From contig HG738137.1 in assembly GCA_000499405.2 (NCBI GenBank), positions 9,275,620 to 9,339,619 of the forward strand: a DNA stretch of 64,000 nucleotides, read 5' to 3'. Source of the stretch: Onchocerca volvulus (taxonomy: Eukaryota; Nematoda; Chromadorea; Rhabditida; Onchocercidae). Shown piece by piece: positions 22,914 through 34,000 of this stretch. The notes beneath the pieces were generated by a model, which was not told the DNA's origin, did no database searches, and was given only the letters and a program-made list of their open reading frames with translations. The first letter of the stretch is position 1; every line of letters starts with the position of its first letter. Position numbers and translations under genes: made by a program.

Positions 22914-25695
22914 ATGGGGGATCCATCCGATTTCGAACGATTTTACAGTGATGTTAGTCTCTTTTTCAAGTATGATATAATTTTTAAAAAATTTTTCTTT
23001 TTTTGGAGATTTCGTCTCTGGTTGTCAATCTTTAAAAAAAAAAGTCTTGCTTTGAATATTATTTTAGTTAAAAGAAACTGAGAAAAGAGATTCGGTATTA
23101 ACATCAAAGCAACAAATTGATCGTTTATTACGTCCAGGCTCCACTTATTTGAATTTAAATCCTTTTGAGGTAATCATTTGTCATTGTGTTTGTGCATTAC
23201 ACTAATTTAATTAAATTATCGGCTTAATTATTTGATTTTCACATGCGGAATGATTATTATCATATGCATATTGCTATAAAAGAAAGATAAATCTAAGAAA
23301 CATTATTGATTATCGATTAAAGATCAGATATTCAAATTAACAGCTTCATCCACTGCTAGATAAGAGTTGATGGTTGGCTGTCTTCATTAAGGACATTTCT
23401 GTATGCCGGATCCTGATATGCAATGACGTAATTACTACAAAAACATGATGCTGAATTCTGTTCAATTAAACGCAAGTAATTTTTATGCTAATTCACATGC
23501 AACTTTCTTTTTTCCAGGTTTTGCAAATTGATCCAGATACAGATGTTGAAGCAGCTAGGAAAAAGTATAAAAAGGTAGCATTTTTCACCAAAAAATAATT
23601 TAAAAATATACCGCATAATAATTTTTTTTTTATATCCTTCTCTGCTTTTTGAAATTTTACTCTTCTGGGATTTTTGGTTTTTCTTTTTTTCAAAATATTC
23701 TACTTTTTCATTTGTATTGAAATTGATTCTTCTGACAATTTTGCAGCTTTCTTTGCTTATTCATCCAGACAAAAATACTGATGATCTCGAAAGAGCTGAA
23801 CGTGCATTTGATGGTGAGAAAATTTTTTCAAATAAAATTCCAAATATTTAGAATACTTGTAATTTGTTTTAGATTTTGAAGTTCATGTCAATTGTTTTGT
23901 AAATTTCGTCCCTATTCCCTTTTTCTTTCTCCGATGGTATCGGAGAATAATAATTTTCAAGTTGGTATTTAGTTTTGGTACATTTGATGGAATAACTCAT
24001 GTCCCATTTAATGGCAAGTTACTTAAAGAATTAGCTAAATTTTTTACTAATTTTTTTATCAGCAAATCAAATCACGGAATTTTTCACTCAGCAAATCAAT
24101 TCACAAATTTTTTCATCCCATAAATCAGATTACTTTGATATGGAAATATTCTGTACTGAAATTCGCAAATATCATTTCAGTAGTGAAAAAGGCTATGCAA
24201 ATTATCGAAGATCCAGATGAATTGGCGAAATGTCGGGAGACTTATACAGAAGCAAGAGCACGCCTAGCAATCATTGTAAGTTTAAGTTCTTTAGATTCTA
24301 TAATTTATCCCTAATTCTTTGTTGCATTTTGAATCCGTTCATAATAATTCATACATTTTTTTATTTATACGATCTCAAAATTGAATTTTTCTATTCAATT
24401 GAAAAATTTATTTTGGTTTTTCTCACTAGTCTTACGTATTGATTTTACTGGAAGTTAATTGCGTAGGCATAGGGTATTTTATATACTCTTAGAAATTATT
24501 TTAGCAAATTCATTATATCATAAAATAATAGCCTTTGTAGATGAGCGAAAAAAGACGTAAGCAAAAAAAGAATGGCCAAGGGGATAAAATACCCGAAGAT
24601 GAACCAGCTGCATACAATAAAGCACTTTGGGTGGTAGTCACGAAGGTTTGTCATTTATTTTGTTTTTGAATGTCAGTGACATATATGCTGGTCACCATTT
24701 TTTGACACTTTAAAACGAAAAAAAAAATGTTATATCCATCTTTTTGAGTTTTAAGAACGCTTTTGCATAATGCATTGAAATGAAATGTAAAATGAAGCTT
24801 AATGATGCAATAAATCATTTGTGCCAACTAATAAACATCACTTTTTCTCTTCAAAATGACGGATTCGATTCTCAGTCAGAATTTGAATATATTTTCCAGT
24901 CTGTAATAATAACTTTTTAATGTTCAGGTATTTGCTGATCGTGAAAAAAAGCGGAAGATGTTGGAAGACAGGGCAAATGAAGAGAAGTCAATTCATTTCT
25001 TCATTTCTTTCATAATAGTCTTTTTTATTTTACAATTTAAAGTACGCTGTTTTCTGAATAAATTGATCAACTTCAATATTCAGTACAGTTATTCATGATA
25101 TTACGAGACTTTAAAACATTTGGAGCAATGAATGCGTCTCCTTGGAAAAAACGAACTTGTCATGTTTGCCTTATTTTTTATTGTTCCAATAAACGTTATT
25201 AGTGAGATGAAAATCAATTATGGAAATATTTTAGACGAAGAATAGCAGAGGAAATGCTTGCAGCTGCAGAAAAAAGAAAAAGAGAAGAAGAATTTGCTAA
25301 AAATTATGAAGTAGTCATTTGATTTGGATTTAATAGTGCTTATAAAAATAATTTTGAAATTAGTTGTTCCATTCTTTATTATAAAAACCGCAAATAACTA
25401 TTCTGTTGGAAGGAATTTAATCATTTTTTTTTTAAACCGATTTCTTCAGAGCGGTAGTTGATTTATCTTCTTCAAATCGATATTTGGCAGAACTGGGAAT
25501 CTAAATGTCCTTATAAGTAAATATTGTTTGGAAATTATCTCAGAATTGATTAATTTTAAGGAATCACGTGATGAACGCCGAGGTACATGGAGGCAATTTA
25601 TGGCAAAGAAAGCAAAGAAAGAATATGAAGGGAAATCACTGAAAGGAACAGCATTTAAGCCACCGAAAATAAAGCTTGAAACGAGTGGGAAGTAA
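22914..25695 (+). CDS. DNAJC8: DnaJ homolog subfamily C member 8 (SPF31-type J-protein)
   Basis: Nine exons: 22914-22952, 23068-23169, 23518-23574, 23747-23813, 24181-24275, 24541-24645, 24928-24986, 25235-25310 and 25561-25695. This gives 244 aa, against about 250 in vertebrates. N-terminal FERFYSD and EKRDSVLTSKQQIDRL, then YLNLNPFEVLQIDPDTD, match DNAJC8 closely. The J domain keeps the Hsp70-stimulating HPD at 72-74 (IHPDKN). The C-terminal half is a charged coiled coil (KRKREEEFAKNYEESRDERR..W) ending in FKPPKIKLE. The vertebrate protein is nuclear and linked to splicing and SR-protein kinase. The exon 1 donor must be GTTAGT at 22953, because the next GT site puts exon 2 out of phase. The upstream TTATCAG (ends about 22896) is a likely trans-splice acceptor. 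Confidence 0.95.
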
Positions 25696-25850
25696 TTTTA
25701 GAGATCAAAACTCGATAAATTTGCCTATTTGTTCGATCTCATACAACTTCATTTTTTTCTTCGTTGTGATTTCTCCAAATAATATATTGAAGAAGAAACC
25801 AAGTTATAGTGATGATCAACAATTTATCTTTTTTTTATGATAAATTTGCT

Positions 25851-25856
25851 AATAAA
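25851..25856 (+). terminator. polyadenylation signal, DNAJC8
   Basis: AATAAA in GCTAATAAAGGTG, 156 bases after the stop; a T-rich stretch follows downstream. Confidence 0.5.
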
Positions 25857-26810
25857 GGTGTTATCACCTTTATCATTTGCTTATTATTCCATTTCGAAGT
25901 GATCTTTTTTTTTTTTTTTTTCACAGATTTAAGATTTCGTCGTTCATGCCCTATCTAAGGTCTTTAATTCAGATTTTTGTTATTACGACAATTAATTTAT
26001 CTGAATAATTTGAATTCTGAATCTTTTTAAAGAAACAATTTTAACGAGTTAACTATTTCACGTTCTTTACTTTAGTTATTGGCATTGACGATGATTTTTA
26101 AATTAACCAATATTAAATTTAACAAACGATTTGTTTAGATGGAATGATTTAGCATTAAGTGTCCGAGACCTGTTTGAAGATGCACTGCATATAATTATGC
26201 CTAGCTTCACTTTTTTTGGCGAGAAATTCTCTCTTTTATAACTAAAGAATTCTGATGATGGCAATATAATTTGCTATTAAAATTTATTACCTAAATTAAC
26301 TGGTATCAATCATTCTTCTTTATAAGCGCTTTTCACTAACAGAAGTATTCAATTTCTTGCAATTTTTTGATTTAAAAAATCAGAAATGTGATTATCGAAT
26401 AAGTATAGCAGTTTAGTGTATGATGATGAATATACTTTTTTTTTTTTCAAATAAAGATGAACAGATTGTTCTTTCTGCACTTCTTGATCTTTTCAACAAT
26501 CCAAAATTCTTCCTTTAAAGAGTGGAAGTTTAAATTCGATTCAAGATTTTAAAAATTAGGAACTAAAAGTTTGCTTCAGTTAATTCCAAGTATTGAGTCA
26601 TGATTTAAAATATTCTTAACATTTAAGGGAGGGATTTTTGCAAATTAAATTTGGTAGTTGGTGACTAGAAGTTTTATCGTGTTCTTACTGAATAATTCAA
26701 GAATTGAGTCGAGAATCAGGGATGAAAATGTAATTTAAGTTCTTTCCTGATTTCTTTTTAAGCCATTGACTTTTCTACGTGTTGGCAGGAGCGGTTGAAT
26801 TGGGTATGAA
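25857..26810. other. intergenic between DNAJC8 and membrane-protein gene
   Basis: About 950 bp of AT-rich sequence without a supported exon. GTGTTGGCAG ends at 26789, 21 bases before the next start codon, and is a likely trans-splice acceptor. Confidence 0.5.
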
Positions 26811-29169
26811 ATGAACGAATTAGATCTTATCATATGTATAATTTGTAGTTTACTCATATGGCTTCTTTGGCAACAACTAGAAAAAGTTAAATTAGAAGAA
26901 AAAAGAAAGCTTGTGAAAAAGAAAAGCAAGAAAAAGGTACTCGAGAAATTTCAGGAGTTTATTATTCATAATTTTCTTTTTTTTTATATCAAATTATAAG
27001 ATAGAAAACTAGAAAGCATTTCTTTCACTTTGACCATTATTTTTTTGACATTACGGAAAAAAATCATCGTATTAATTCTGATCATATTAATTTCCTCATT
27101 TATATTGATCTCATTTGTGTTTAATAGATATATATCAACTGACAAAATCTTAATATTCTCTCTTAGATCAATTATTAGGAAAATTTGGCATATTTTTTTT
27201 TTAATTAGATCATTTTCTAAACTTTAATACTCAATTTTTTTTTGACAATTAATGATTGCGATAAAAATTAAAATGGATTTTTCCTAGTAAAAATTAGATT
27301 TTGTTCTTTTTCTACTTTCAATTAATTTCTTTTATAGGCAAAGATAAGTAAGAAAGATGTTAGCCAAGAAAAAATTATTATTGAAGAGGTGGAAATTAAT
27401 TTCAAAAAAGCAGCACCACTTTTTCAACCTCTTCCTTCACTACCACCACCACAAGCACAACCACCATCATCAATTCTACCTCCACCATCTTCAATTTCAT
27501 CAGTTTCGTCTATAAAAACAGCTATTCCGGCAGCACCAACCGTATCACCATCTCCAACTCCATCTTCATCTTCACCTGTTTCACCCACAAAAACAGCTAT
27601 TCCGGCAGCACCAACCGTATCAACACCTCCAACTCAATCTTCATCTTCACCTGTTTCATCCACAAAAACAGATATTCCGGCAGCACCAGTGTTAGGAGCA
27701 CTTCCAGCTGCACCTTTGTCTTCACCTGTTTTCTACGCAAAAACCGATATTCCGGCAACACCAACCGCATCAACATCTCTTGTTCCATCTTCGCCTGTAC
27801 ATGTTTCATCCACAAAAACAGATATTCCGATAACACCAGTTGTATCACTGGATGAGACTAAAGTAAATATTTCCTGAAACGTTATCAAAGTAAAAATTTA
27901 AATTCATGAAATTTGGTATGGTTCAAGATCAATGTTCAAAAAAATATCATATGTCTTCCCGGTACCAAAGCGTATAATATTTTTCAACTTTGATCTTGAA
28001 CTATGCTGAATTCCACATGAATTTAAATTTTTGTCAGATTTCAACCATTAATTTTTTCCTTTTCTTTCTTTTTTTGTCTAATAAATTAACATTTCAATGT
28101 TTTATTTAAGACATATCAATTTTTGTTTTCTTTTGCAGCAAGCTAATAAAAATTTAAATAAACCAAATGAAACTGGACCAGAATGGGGTCCATTTGGCAA
28201 ACAAAAGGTTATTTGATTGTTTATTATTTTGAATATTTCAATTGTATTCGCAAATTCCTCTCCTGCTTTTTTCTTCATGCATTATTTAAGTTTAAAATTT
28301 TATTTTTTGCATTTATGCTTTTATAAATTTTAATTCCTACTAAATTGAATTAAATTTCTCTTTTATCAGATATCATAGTATCAAAGCATAATGAGATGAG
28401 AATAAATGTATCTTAGAAATAGTAAACATATGACGCTGTAATAGATCCGGAAAAATAATTACCATAAGGTATGACAGATCACTGGAATCCGGCAAGTAAC
28501 TATCATAAGATGTGGTAAATCTCTAGAATCCGAATAGCAACCACCGTAAGACATTCCCAAGGCCTAGAAAATAACTACCATAAGATATGGCATATCACTG
28601 GAATCCGGAAAGTGAGTATCATAAAATATGGTAGATCCTCAAGAAAACTGTCGTAAGATACGGTATATCCCTCGAGTCCGAAAAAATAACTACTATAAGT
28701 ATGGTACAGTCCATATTCAAGATTTGAACGGTCAGTATTGACAATTACTGTACTATTGCATCCTTTGATAAGATTTATTATGCTGATTAGTTAAAAAATT
28801 CCGGAATTTCTGGATTATTATATTTAAAATCTTTTTCGAAAATAATTTTAAAAATATTATAACTAAATATAGATTTAAATTTTACAAGTAAATCATTGCT
28901 GAAAAAGTTACAAAATGCTAACCGTTGTATCCAATTTATTTAAATATTTATAATGATCTATCTACGGAAAAAAATAACACGATATTAGAAATTAATAGAA
29001 ACAGAGATCAAAAATAGTTATTAATTAATTAATCTTTTTGAAAAAAAATTAAATTCATACATATATTTTTTAGATACGAGAACAAGAACCATGGGTATTT
29101 GAAGGTGAAGCAAATTATCCACCAAATTTTTATACAGCAGTTAAACAACCAAGTAAAGAACCACTTTGA
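26811..29169 (+). CDS. proline-rich single-pass membrane protein, unknown family
   Basis: Four exons: 26811-26936, 27338-27862, 28139-28207 and 29074-29169. All are in phase and give 271 aa. Residues 6-20 (LIICIICSLLIWLLW) form one hydrophobic segment at the N-terminus, followed by a Lys-rich stretch, so it is probably a signal-anchored membrane protein. Residues 60-217 are low complexity, rich in Pro, Ser, Ala and Thr. They carry five imperfect copies of (S/P)TKT(A/D)IPAAPTVS, each separated by Ser/Pro linkers. The C-terminus is different and looks constrained: ETGPEWGPFGKQK, then REQEPWVFEGEANYPPNFY with Trp and aromatic residues. I do not recognise the family. It may be nematode-specific. 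The intron before the last exon holds a 38-bp minisatellite. Confidence 0.85.
28446..28710. repeat. minisatellite with ACCATAAGATATGGT-type palindrome
   Basis: About seven copies of a 35-42 bp unit GAATCCGGAAAGTAACTACCATAAGATATGGTAGATCACTG. Copies start near 28461, 28501, 28542, 28576, 28617, 28650 and 28691. Each contains inverted arms ACCAT / ATGGT around five bases, variously decayed. It lies in the third intron of the membrane-protein gene. Confidence 0.75.
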
Positions 29170-29268
29170 TAAAAAAAAATAACTGAATTAATAACTTGAT
29201 AGTTAGAATTATATTTATATTATGCATTTTATAAAATAATTGAATTTCAATTAATTAGTATCTAATTC

Positions 29269-29274
29269 AATAAA
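29269..29274 (+). terminator. polyadenylation signal, membrane-protein gene
   Basis: AATAAA in ATTCAATAAACG, 100 bases after the stop codon. Confidence 0.6.
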
Positions 29275-29599
29275 CGATTATTTGCGCGTATAATTGCGAA
29301 TTAAAAAAATTTAATTTAGAATGTGTTTCAAGTTTTTTGCTAAAATTTGGAAAGCAAAACAGAAAAAAAAAGTAATAATTATTCAGAATTTGAGATATTA
29401 TAAATTACTGATACGATTTGATATTAATCAGATTTTTACTAAAAAATAAATTTCCAGTACAGGAGAAGTTATTTCAATTAATCATTTATTTTTTTGGGGA
29501 AAATTTTTTGGTAAGTTAGGCTAAATGAATTAAATAAAAACAATTATATGAATTCATAATTATAGATAATTACATTAATCAATCCAATGAGTTAATTAC

Positions 29600-29850
29600 G
29601 CTTATCAATTTTAGTATCACTTTAAATGACCTTAATTTTAGTACTAAATTTTGCGATCTTCATTTTCATATTATTTCATCATTTAACACTAACATCAATT
29701 TATTTAGCAATAGCACCAACAATAGTATTAATTTACTTAACAAGAATACTTATTTACTTAACAATAACATTAGCATGCTTAGTAATGGTATTAACTCATC
29801 TATTAATACTAGCATTAATTAAGAAATGTATTATCATTTATACTATTTCA
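29600..29850. repeat. minisatellite, ATTTACTTAACAATAACATTAGCA type
   Basis: Diverged short tandem units (AGTATTAATTTACTTAACAATAACATTAGCA and variants). They produce a 77-codon, all-hydrophobic open frame that I regard as a by-product of the repeat rather than a gene. Confidence 0.5.
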
Positions 29851-30468
29851 AAAAAATGATATCTGATATCAAAAAATGATAAAAATTGATGTCTAAAAAA
29901 TGATATCTGAATTATACAAAGTATTAATTAAATAGTAAATATATCAGTACTGTCAAACAAAAACATAAAACATTTTGATTTTATTACTGATGAAATGACC
30001 AATTATTCAAAATTTATTGCTAAAATAATGCATAGGTTTTCATCAGTTATTTCATAAAATTTTGATTTAAAAAAAAAAAAAAAAAAGGTTAAAATACAAT
30101 ATATCTTTTAAAAAAATATCAATTATACAAAGCGCTATTAAAAATTTGCAAAAATTCTATTATAAAAAATGTGTAATTTTATTCGATAAATAATGTATTT
30201 GTTCGAGCAAAAAGAAGGAAAATTCTCATAATAATTTTGTAAAATAAGATTGATAATAATAATATCTACAGTATTCAAGAAAATGATGCAAAATTTTTAA
30301 AAAAAAAAGCTAAGGCTAAAGTTTAATTAATTGCCGAAAATTTATGAACATTTTTTAAAATCAAAATAAAAACCGGTCAATCATCAATGCTTTCAAAATA
30401 ATTATTTCTAAAATAAATGAAAAAATTCAAAACAGAAAGAAAAGAAAATTAAGAAACTGAATAAATGC

Positions 30469-30581
30469 TACAAACGTATCCGATGACTTCGAAATCCAAT
30501 CATATCTGTATTACTTTGATCACATCGTTCATGTCCAGAAATTAATGGATCTGAACCAAATTTAAATGCCTCCTCAATTTC
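30469..30581 (-). CDS. alternative last exon of the PLP-family gene
   Basis: AAATTTTAG precedes an open exon starting at 30581 with EIEEAFKFGSDPLISGHERC and about 37 codons in all. It joins in phase 0 to a GTATAC donor inside the standard last exon (exon would then end at 31050). Using it replaces the short tail VYDCWIKA with a longer tail. The stop position is approximate. Protein-like composition and a good acceptor support it, but no transcript evidence is available here. Confidence 0.5.
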
Positions 30582-31017
30582 CTAAAATTTATTTCTTTCA
30601 CTTCAATTTCGAAAAATTATTTTTTCACTACAATTTTTTTTTAAAAGAAATGCAAGGAATGAAAGAGAATAATGTTAAAAAATTTTAAAAAACAGAAAAT
30701 ACGATAATGAATATGAATAAAAAAAATTAAGAAAAAAAAATCAAATAATCATAGCAATAATTATTATCCAATCCCGCTTTAAAATTTTTGGCATTCGAAT
30801 GCTTAATATTTAAATTAATAAAGAATTCTTATTTTGCTCCTTCATTGAATTTATTAGGAATTCGTCAATTTTTTTCTTCTATTTTTTTTGTGTGTATATT
30901 AAATATAATTTGTTCAATTATATTATACTGCTGAAAGATTTATAAATGAATAAAAATTTTAGTAAATTCAATTATAATTTCTTTCATTAGTATTTTATTC
31001 AAAATTAATAATTATAT

Positions 31018-31023
31018 TTTATT
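31018..31023 (-). terminator. polyadenylation signal overlapping the stop codon
   Basis: On the minus strand the stop reads GCATGAATAAAAT, so AATAAA starts with the last base of TGA. A very short 3' UTR would result for the 407-aa form. This supports use of the nearer stop and makes the longer form a separate 3' end. Confidence 0.5.
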
Positions 31024-34000
31024 CATGCCTTTATCCAACAATCGTATACTGCAAGACCACCATGAGCGTTGAAGTTTTCATTAATCCATGTTCTATTGTA
31101 GTACGATGATTTGTAGTAATTACCGGTATCACCCATTATTGTGGCAATTACTAATTGTTTATTACTCGAAGTTGATGCTTTACTAAAAATTATTCATTAA
31201 ATAAATTTGGTAAAAATCTTTAAAAATTTCAATTAATATTCTAAATTAATGGAATTGCTATTTCTTACTTTCTTAATTCTTATGATTCTCTTATAATTAT
31301 TCATACAAAAATTATGTACAATTACCGCATGATATACAACAATGAAAGATTGCTATGTTTCTCATCATAAATTACAAATATTTAACGAATCTGAACTAAA
31401 AATTTCAACTGAAATTCTAAACTAAACGAAATAATCGTTGGAAAAGTTAATGACTGAATCTACTATAAAATAATTATCAAATTATGAATTCATTTCCATC
31501 CTTTGTTTATTTTATTTCTATTTCTGTTTTGCAAGAAATGAATATTAAATAAACAAACAAATAAGCAAGTAAATAACTAAACAAACAAATTTTATTTACC
31601 TATGCATTGCAGCTAAATGCAATGCTGCCATAAAATTGGTACCAGTACTGGTACCACCATTGATACCTAATTGTTTCAAAACGGTCATTGCTGCAGTTGA
31701 TGCAATATCCGGAATTTTAATTGTTCGATCAATTACTGTTCGTAACAAGCTGGAATTTTTTTTAAAAAAAGAAAAAAATATTGCAAATTTGCTTTTTCAG
31801 TAAGTTATCAGCAAAGAATCTTTTAAATAATGAATCAAGAAATTCATATTTAATTAATCATTGTCAAAAATTGTTAATATTTCATTAGTAATAGAATACT
31901 GGTAATACTAATAATAATTATTATTAATAGTGATTATTTTTATTGTTATTATTATTATTATGTGATAGTAATAATTAATAATATTATTTTCGTATAGATC
32001 ATGCACAAGTAATGAATGCATCAATTTATGGTAGCAATGATAGTATTAACCCAAATTTCATTCTTAAATATTGTATTTAAGTTTTGCTTCACCAAACTTC
32101 ATCAAATTTTTAGTATAACGATAACAAAATTAAATTTCAATTTAAGATAATAAAATTAAATTTTAAAGTTAATATGATACCTTGATGTGATACCATGTCT
32201 AACTGATCCCATAGCACCGAATCCGATACCGGCCATACCCGGTGTTACCCATACATCCCGACCGCTTTCATTCATAAATCGTTCATTCATAACATAATCA
32301 TGATATACCGAAAACTGTGTATCAGCAAGTACAACTTCTGTTGTTAGCCCATATTTTTTCACGTATCGTCCAACGGATGATATTGTTCCACCTATAAAAT
32401 TGCTCCAATAATTGTTGATATTTTCTATCTTATTTTCTTTTTTTTTTTTTTTTTTTTGATTTAACAATTCCAAAAAATTATCTTTTTTCTTTTCTAAAAA
32501 TTTATATTGATATTTGAAAAAAATGATTCAATATCTTTTTCATTAATTTCATCATAGAAGTTCACAATTTAATAATTAATTAATACAATTAAAATTTTAG
32601 CCATCTAATGATTAATTATTTTAATTATTATTTTAAATATATTTGAGTTTCGAATTTGCGGTATTGAATGAAATAGATAACTATTTTGTAAATTAATTCA
32701 TCATTAACAAAAATAAACTATTTATAAATAATTGACTACAATTATTTGATCATTAAAAAAAAAAAAAACAACTTGTGGTATACTTTTTTTCTACCCATGC
32801 AACTCTTTTGGGGAATCAAATTTTTTCTTAAGTCTTGAGTTCAAAAAAAAAGCACTAACCTCAATTTCCCTTAAATTTTAACAGTAAACAGATACTACTG
32901 CATGCTTTATGATAAGATAGTGTACAGAAATGTCAAATAAGGTGATATTATCGTTATCGAAATTATTCTAACACATCTATTTTTTTGAAAGTTGTTACTT
33001 AATGTAAGCTATAGCTAATAACAGAAATCATATTTCTGTACGAGACTTATGATCTTAATGAATGAATTAAATTAGCATTTTAATTTAATTGAAAAAGGAA
33101 ATTTAATTATTGATTGAGTGAATAAGAAATGAACCAGTTCCAGCAGAATGAATGAAATAATGTGGTGCTTCAGTTGTTTGATTTAAATCTTGTCGCATTT
33201 GAGCTAACACCTCATGCATCAAATTAACGCTTTCCAATGGATAATTGCCACCTGAAGTATTTTTATCATTTTATCAACATTCTGAAGGAACTTATCACCA
33301 TGTCAAAGTCGAAATATAATAATCGAAACTATTACTGATTTTATTTGGATTTATGATATAGCTAATTTTTCATTATTTACAATATTATCCTTCTCTAGAG
33401 AAACAAAAAAAAAATAAATAAATAAATAAACGAAAAAACAAGGATGGTGACATTTTTTCAAGTTTGCACAAATGTTAGGATAATTGGACCAATTAACTAA
33501 AGCAAGCGAAATTTGAATCATTTAAATTAGAGCAGACAAATTTTGAATCAATTAAATTAAAGTAACTAAAACGACGAATATCAAATTAGTTCGAAATATT
33601 TGGAAATTTTATTTAATTATTTTTTGGATGCTTGAACAAATCTGAAAGCCAATAAAATTTAAATTTGTTGTTCTTATTTCTGATAATAAATGGCTCTGTT
33701 ACATATTTGTGATATATAAATGTTAGTAAATTCAAAAAAAAAAAAAAAATTGGAAATAAAAAATACGCAAGAAAAGTGAAGAAATGGAAAATGGAAATCT
33801 AAGAAAAAGTCTAGTTTAGTTGCAATTTAGGGAATTGTTCCGGTCATTAATGCTGACAATTAAATTTTGGTTAAATGAATGATAAAATAACCAAATGTTT
33901 GTTTTGGTTATGTTGTTTTTTTTTTTTTACAAACATTGAGTACATTTGCGTGTTTCACTTATTCCGTGCAAGCACAAAGATGATAAAATGATAATGAACA

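Noticed and set aside
22953..22969. Longer first exon of DNAJC8 using the GTATGA donor
   Set aside because: It leads to a stop codon at the junction with exon 2; the GTTAGT donor at 22953 is in phase.
29626..29859. 77-codon hydrophobic frame resembling a multi-pass membrane protein
   Set aside because: It is generated by a short minisatellite (ATTTACTTAACA..), has no splice or promoter context, and has near-repetitive Ile/Leu/Thr composition.
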